This document shows, piece by piece, positions 59,894 to 64,000 of a stretch of DNA of 64,000 nt. Position numbers and translations under genes: made by a program. The stretch is from UBA7672 sp965279085 (lineage in GTDB: Bacteria; Pseudomonadota; Alphaproteobacteria; Caulobacterales; Hyphomonadaceae): contig OZ257149.1 of the NCBI GenBank assembly GCA_965279085.1, positions 2,418,001 through 2,482,000 of the forward strand. The letters are read 5' to 3'. Below the pieces are notes generated by a model. That model made no database searches, had not been told where the DNA came from, and saw only the letters and a program-made list of their open reading frames with translations. Every line of letters starts with the position of its first letter. Within the stretch, counting starts at the first letter, position 1.

Positions 59894-60169
59894 ATGTCGC
59901 CAAAACTCGACCATTTGCTGGCGAAATTGAACCAGCAGCCGCTGGACCGTGATCTTGGCGGCGTAACCGTCGAGATCGGCGAGCAGCTCTCGGAGCGTGC
60001 GAAAATCGACGGCCAGACCTGGCGACTGCGCACCGCCGCTATGGCGCTCCTCGTAATGGGCGGCGCTGCTGTAAGCGCCTCGACCGCATCAGCCGTGGCG
60101 CCCTCGCCATCGCCGTTTGCCGCCTGGTCCAGCCTTGCGCCGTCAACCCTGCTGGAGCCTTCGGAGTGA
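59894..60169 (+). CDS. cnrY: CnrY-like anti-sigma factor
   Basis: 91 aa; ATG 59894 with GGGAGA 6 nt upstream. Residues 1-45 form a hydrophilic helical segment (MSPKLDHLLAKLNQQPLDRD) able to bind a sigma factor; one membrane helix is at about 46-66 (AAMALLVMGGAAVSASTASA), with a short periplasmic tail. Size, topology and the gene order Y-X-H equal the cobalt/nickel Cnr and Ncc systems. The assignment rests on the neighbours since CnrY proteins are poorly conserved. GTGA overlap with the next gene. Confidence 0.7.
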   Translation: MSPKLDHLLAKLNQQPLDRDLGGVTVEIGEQLSERAKIDGQTWRLRTAAMALLVMGGAAVSASTASAVAPSPSPFAAWSSLAPSTLLEPSE

Positions 60170-60606
60170 AGGTTTCGGTGCGCAGCGCCATCATCACGGT
60201 TGTCCTCGCCTTCGCGGCCGGGATCGCCGGCATGTGGCTAGGCCACCAGCTGCTTTCCGCCCCGCCGCAAGATCCGTCCCTGCACGCCATGGTGCATGAC
60301 GAACTTTCGCTGACAGCCGAACAGGAAAAGGCGCTTCACGCTCTCGAGGCTGATTTCGCAGCACGGCGGCAAGCCCTTGAAGGCGAGATGCGCGAGGCCA
60401 ATGCCGAGTTGGCCGCGGCAATCCAGGCAAGCGAGACCGCAGGACCGGCTGTAGAGGCGGCCGTGCACCACTTCCACGACGCCATGGGCGCGCTTCAGAC
60501 GGAGACGATTGCGCACGTCTTCGCGATGCGCAAAGTGCTTACTCTGGAACAGCGCAGGCAGTTCGACGACAGGATCGGCGAGGCGTTGACCGCCGACGCC
60601 AAATGA
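60166..60606 (+). CDS. cnrX: CnrX-like periplasmic metal sensor
   Basis: 146 aa from GTG 60166. Membrane anchor at about 8-26, then an all-helical periplasmic domain of the CpxP/heavy-metal-resistance class. Metal ligands of CnrX (H42, H46, E63, H119, M123) have counterparts with identical spacing, shifted by two: H40-x3-H44 (LHAMVHDE), E61 (ALEADF) and H117-x3-M121 (AHVFAM). Binding of metal would release CnrY from the sigma factor. Ends in an ATGA with the sigma gene. Confidence 0.85.
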   Translation: MKVSVRSAIITVVLAFAAGIAGMWLGHQLLSAPPQDPSLHAMVHDELSLTAEQEKALHALEADFAARRQALEGEMREANAELAAAIQASETAGPAVEAAVHHFHDAMGALQTETIAHVFAMRKVLTLEQRRQFDDRIGEALTADAK

Positions 60607-61184
60607 GCCCGACCAACCCGGACGATAGCGACGCCGCATTGGCGGCGCGCGCGCTGAAAGGGGATCGCACAGCTTTCAACCTTATCGTCCGGCGCCACCA
60701 GGAGCCGCTCTACCGCTTCATCCGCAGGTATGTCGGCGACGCTGATGAAGCGTATGATCTCCTTCAGGAAACCTTCGTTTCAGCCTGGCAGGCGCTCGGG
60801 CGTTATGATCCCGCTCGCCCGGCCGCGACCTGGCTTCGCCGGATTGCGCTCAACAAATGCCGGGACTGGGGTCGCCGCCGCGTTGTCCGGAGGTTCTTCT
60901 ATGCGGCCAAGACGCTTGATGAAACCACTGCCGCGCCCGCCGTCAACGCCTCGGCAAACTCCGAGGACAACGATGAGGTCGCGCTGACCCGCCTCGACCG
61001 GGCGATAGCCGCCCTGCCTGCTCAGCTGAAGGAGCCCCTTCTCCTTACCGCCTTCGAAGGCTTGTCCCAGGCGGCAGCTGGCGAAGCGCTCGGAATTTCG
61101 GCCAAGGCCGTCGAAACCCGCGTCTACCGCGCCCGCAAGCTGCTTGCGGAAGCGCTCAAGGCCGACGGCGTTGATATCGACTAA
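60603..61184 (+). CDS. cnrH: ECF sigma factor, CnrH-like
   Basis: 193 aa. Region 2: LYRFIRRYVGDADEAYDLLQ, ETFVSAWQALGRYDP, ATWLRRIALNKCRDWGRRR. Region 4: LPAQLKEPLLLTAFEGLSQA, AGEALGISAKAVETRVYRAR. Downstream of an anti-sigma and a metal sensor, so it should direct polymerase to metal-resistance promoters of this island. Full length. Followed convergently by the DUF4440 gene, 13 nt away. Confidence 0.9.
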   Translation: MSPTNPDDSDAALAARALKGDRTAFNLIVRRHQEPLYRFIRRYVGDADEAYDLLQETFVSAWQALGRYDPARPAATWLRRIALNKCRDWGRRRVVRRFFYAAKTLDETTAAPAVNASANSEDNDEVALTRLDRAIAALPAQLKEPLLLTAFEGLSQAAAGEALGISAKAVETRVYRARKLLAEALKADGVDID

Positions 61185-61197
61185 CCTTTAGCGTCAG

Positions 61198-61686
61198 CTA
61201 TGTGGCTGCGCGAGACGACCAATGAATATGCGCGATGCGCCAGCCTTCGGCGGTCTTGCGCAGGATCATCGTTTCGGTCGTCACGCGATCGACGGGCTTG
61301 TCCTTGTACTTTCCGGTGGCGCGGCTTTCGCTGACAATCCAGGCGGTATCGCCATCGACAAGGCCATTGCGCCGCGTAAGCCTTGACGGAACAGCCGCAG
61401 CATAGGCGGCGTCGGCCCCAGCATGATGCGAAGCATACTCGGCTCTCGAGCGCTCCGCATGGCCGCTCTCGAAGATCAGCGCATCGTCACCCAGTAGCGC
61501 CGCGGCGGCGACTCCATCACCTGCAGAAAGTTTGGCATGAAAGGCGTCAACCGCCTTCGCGGCCTGCTGCGCTTCTGACGACATGGACGCCACCAACGGC
61601 GCATCGATGGTCTGCGCCGTGGCGACAGCGGGTATCGATGTCAGAAGCGATGCCGCCAGAATCCAGCGAATGCAATTGCGGGTCAT
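61198..61686 (-). CDS. Secreted SnoaL/DUF4440-type protein
   Basis: 162 aa from ATG 61686 (GGAGCAGG upstream; ATG 61698 possible). Signal peptide MTRNCIRWILAASLLTSIPA cleaving after VATAQ, then a cone-shaped NTF2-like fold: AVDAFHAKLSAGDGVAAAAL, FESGHAERSRAEYASHHAGA and WRIAHIHWSSR. Often found with copper genes; function unknown. Confidence 0.8.
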   Translation of the reverse strand: MTRNCIRWILAASLLTSIPAVATAQTIDAPLVASMSSEAQQAAKAVDAFHAKLSAGDGVAAAALLGDDALIFESGHAERSRAEYASHHAGADAAYAAAVPSRLTRRNGLVDGDTAWIVSESRATGKYKDKPVDRVTTETMILRKTAEGWRIAHIHWSSRAAT

Positions 61687-61716
61687 GCCCTGCTCCAATC
61701 CTGTCCAGGTCGTTCG

Positions 61717-62802
61717 TCAGTACCACGCCCGCAGGCCCACGACGAAGCTCGTCGTCTCCGCGCTCTCTCCGTCAGCCCGCGCATATTCAGCCGTATCCCC
61801 GAACTTGCGTTCCCACGAGACACCAATGTAGGGGGCGAACTCGCGCTGAAACTCGTAGCGAAGACGCAGACCAAGCTCCGCGTCGGAGAGACCAGCGCCA
61901 AGGCCAATGGCAGCATCATCTCTGGCGGCGAAGTTCACTTCGGCGCGCGGCTGGAGGACGAGGCGCTGCGTGAGCTGGAAATCGTAGTTTCCATCGAGGC
62001 GTCCAAGCACCTGTCCGCGTTCGCCAACGAACACCGTGCCCTCCAATTCGAACCAGTAAGGCAGGACCGTCTCGAAGCCGAGCGCAAGGTAGGTACGCGA
62101 AGGATTGGGTTCGATGTCCTGCCGGATGCCAATCTGAAGGTCAGTGATGTGATCCCAGGCGCGCGAGTAGAGCGCCTGGATCTCTGCGCTCTCGATATCA
62201 TCGCCGCCTTCGCCTTCAGTCTTGATGACAAATCGATCGATGTCGCCGCCGAACCATGCCTCGCCATTCCAAGCATAGCCATCCTCGCCGTCCTGGCTCC
62301 GATACTCGATCATGTCGCCCATAATCTTGTAAGTGAGAGCGCCGCCATGCTCGTCGCGCAGGATGCCGCGCGCCCTGTTCATATCGCCCGCTCCAAAGAA
62401 GCGATCGGCCGCAAACTCGCTAGGTGCATCCGGCGGCACGTCGTTACCGGCTTCCGGTGGGTCGATGGCTTCGGCATCCATCGCATGACCAGCATGCTCG
62501 TCTGCAGCCGCAGCCGGCCTCTCGGGCATCGTATGCCCGCTGTGCGGATCGGTCGGCGCAGGCTGCTGGGGCGAAGCGGGCGCCTGAGGGGCGCGCGTTT
62601 GGGGCGCGGGAGCCGGAGGCATTGGCAGAGTATGCCCGCCGTGTTGATCGGCAGGCGCAGCGGGTTGCTGCTGTGGCGCGGGTCTCTGCGGCGCGGGCGT
62701 CTGGGGAGCCGGCGTCTGTGGCGCGCCATGGCCTTCGTGCTGCGCAAACGCCGGAGCTGTTACGCCAAGGGACAGGGCGGCAAGAAGAAGATACCGGTTC
62801 AT
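61717..62802 (-). CDS. copB: CopB outer-membrane copper resistance protein
   Basis: 361 aa. A signal peptide ends APAFAQ. Residues 22-110 are a low-complexity linker with three H-x-G-H repeats: DQHGGHTLPM, DPHSGHTMPE, DEHAGHAMDA. The C-terminal 230 residues form an outer-membrane barrel: FGAGDMNRARGILRDEHGGA, GYAWNGEAWFGGDIDRFVIK, WDHITDLQIGIRQDI, and end in Trp-Tyr. Sequesters or exports copper at the outer membrane. ATGA overlap with the multicopper oxidase. Confidence 0.9.
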   Translation of the reverse strand: MNRYLLLAALSLGVTAPAFAQHEGHGAPQTPAPQTPAPQRPAPQQQPAAPADQHGGHTLPMPPAPAPQTRAPQAPASPQQPAPTDPHSGHTMPERPAAAADEHAGHAMDAEAIDPPEAGNDVPPDAPSEFAADRFFGAGDMNRARGILRDEHGGALTYKIMGDMIEYRSQDGEDGYAWNGEAWFGGDIDRFVIKTEGEGGDDIESAEIQALYSRAWDHITDLQIGIRQDIEPNPSRTYLALGFETVLPYWFELEGTVFVGERGQVLGRLDGNYDFQLTQRLVLQPRAEVNFAARDDAAIGLGAGLSDAELGLRLRYEFQREFAPYIGVSWERKFGDTAEYARADGESAETTSFVVGLRAWY

Positions 62803-64000
62803 GCGGCAGCTCCATCGAGCGGACGTACAGTGAAGACCTGAAACATGCCGGCATGCATGTGGTAAAGCATGTGACAGTGGAATGCCCAGTCGCCCGGCTC
62901 GGCAGTGAAGTCGAACTTCACAATCCCGCCCGGAGCAACAATGACAGTGTGCTTGCGCGGCATGTGGCCTAGAGGGGCCCGGTGCGCCAATTCAAAAAAG
63001 TGGCCATGCAGATGAATGGGGTGCGCCATCATGGTGTCGTTGACGAGGCTGACGCGGACACGTTCGTTCTTGCGGAAGGCGTAGGGCGACGGTTTGTCAG
63101 AGTATTTCTTGCCGTCGAAGCCCCACATGAACCGTTCCATGTTGCCGGTGAGGCGGATCTCCAGCTCGCGCGATGGTGCGCGTGTGTCGGCGTTCGGCTC
63201 AAGCGCGATAAGATCCTTGTAGACGAGAACGCGATGGCCAACGCTCTCAAGGCCCTGCCCGGTCTCTCCCGTGCGATCCATCGGCATGGGGGCAATTGAC
63301 TGCACACCCGGCCCGAGGTCGACCTGCGGGGCGTTCATCCAGTTGCGCATGGACATGTCCATGCCTTCCATCCCGGCCATATCGCCCATGACATCGGACC
63401 CGCGCACGCGCGGTGCGGCCATGCCAGGCACAGCCATCGCGGCCATATCGCCATGGCCAGCATGCTCGCCCCCGCTCATGCCACCCATGTCGTGCGCCAT
63501 GCCCATATCTTTCATCGTCCCGAGAGGACGCTCCCGCAGCGGTGGGACCTCCGCTGTCATGCCAAGGCGCGGCGCAAGCGTTGCGCGCGCCACCCCCGAA
63601 CGATCGACGGCCTCAGCAACCAGCGTGAACGCGCGATCCTCTGTCGGCGTGACGATGACGTCGTACGTCTCCGCGTTACCGATCTGGAACTCGTCAACCT
63701 TGACCGGGCGCACATTCTGCCCGTCGGTCGCAACGACACTGAGCTTCAGGCCGGGAATGCGCACATTGAAAATGGTTTGTGCTGCGGCGTTGATAAAGCG
63801 CAGACGGACGCGCTCGCCGGGCGTGAAAAGTCCTGTCCAGTTGTCGGCAGGTCCGCGACCGTTGACGAGGAAGGAATAGACCGCCCCGGTAATGTCGGAG
63901 ATGTCGGTCGGATCCATGAGTTCGCGGGCCCACTCCATGCGCTCTGCCAGCGACTGATCCTTACCGGCTAGAAGCCCCGAGATGGTCTGCTTCTGAAAAT
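62799..64000 (-). CDS. copA: CopA/PcoA-type multicopper oxidase, C-terminal part (cut by window edge)
   Basis: About 400 codons are visible, still open at the right edge. Met-rich loop with MGMAHDMGGMSGGEHAGHGD and GDMAGMEGMDMSM, typical of CopA. Copper ligands: HPIHLHGHFFEL and the type 1/3 cluster HCHMLYHMHAGMF near the C-terminus. Oxidises Cu(I) in the periplasm. Same operon as copB. The first in-frame Met in the window (63938) is internal and not the start. Confidence 0.93.
   Translation of the reverse strand, partial: FQKQTISGLLAGKDQSLAERMEWARELMDPTDISDITGAVYSFLVNGRGPADNWTGLFTPGERVRLRFINAAAQTIFNVRIPGLKLSVVATDGQNVRPVKVDEFQIGNAETYDVIVTPTEDRAFTLVAEAVDRSGVARATLAPRLGMTAEVPPLRERPLGTMKDMGMAHDMGGMSGGEHAGHGDMAAMAVPGMAAPRVRGSDVMGDMAGMEGMDMSMRNWMNAPQVDLGPGVQSIAPMPMDRTGETGQGLESVGHRVLVYKDLIALEPNADTRAPSRELEIRLTGNMERFMWGFDGKKYSDKPSPYAFRKNERVRVSLVNDTMMAHPIHLHGHFFELAHRAPLGHMPRKHTVIVAPGGIVKFDFTAEPGDWAFHCHMLYHMHAGMFQVFTVRPLDGAAA

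Overview
The window looks like alphaproteobacterial DNA, probably from the Caulobacterales/Hyphomonadaceae-Sphingomonadales neighbourhood. This rests on high GC, on a TraG-CopG-TrbBCDEJLFGI transfer operon with a divergent LysR regulator, and on a DUF3363-type relaxase, ParB, ArdC, DUF6876 and SSB arranged as in integrative/conjugative elements of that group. Taxonomy is an inference from gene content only. No rRNA, tRNA or CRISPR array was seen.

Layout. (1) 1-16.0 kb is the element's maintenance and accessory arm. It holds the relaxase N-terminus cut by the window edge, an AbiE-type toxin-antitoxin pair with an inverted-repeat operator, a DsbA-like isomerase, a broken ardC, DUF6876, ssb, a Shedu (SduA) defence nuclease, an amber-interrupted SOS-response peptidase, an uncharacterised operon of PD-(D/E)XK-like protein, ParA-like ATPase and small protein, and a large ParB. 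The ardC gene is split at its HELGH zinc motif by a 2,962-bp cargo element (3360-6321). That element has 86-bp inverted repeats built from a TTATGCCGA-type arm, a 5-bp target duplication, no transposase, and a GNAT acetyltransferase plus a GDSL-type lipoprotein as cargo.

(2) 16.4-41.1 kb is a surface-polysaccharide cluster inserted between parB and traF. It encodes CDP-glucose synthesis and 4,6-dehydration, a DegT-fold protein with His at the Lys position (3-dehydratase-like), a C-methyltransferase, an SDR, an acyltransferase, a Wzx-like flippase, three Gfo/Idh/MocA oxidoreductases, many glycosyltransferases and a membrane GT39-like protein. Most of the sugar operon (32.3 to 25.3 kb, minus strand) is joined by ATGA/GTGA stop-start overlaps.

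(3) 41.6-54.9 kb is the conjugation module: the TraF peptidase and LysR on the minus strand, then TraG, a ribbon-helix-helix protein and TrbB-C-D-E-J-L-F-G-I on the plus strand.

(4) 55.0-64.0 kb is a copper-resistance island: DUF305, CsoR, a P1B ATPase, CopC and CopD, a CnrYXH-like anti-sigma/sensor/ECF-sigma trio, a DUF4440 protein, CopB, and a CopA multicopper oxidase running off the right edge. Two CsoR boxes lie between csoR and the ATPase gene.

Together the region reads as one conjugative backbone carrying three kinds of cargo: defence and stability genes, a cell-surface glycan locus, and metal resistance. Whether it is chromosomally integrated or a plasmid cannot be decided, because neither end is in the window.
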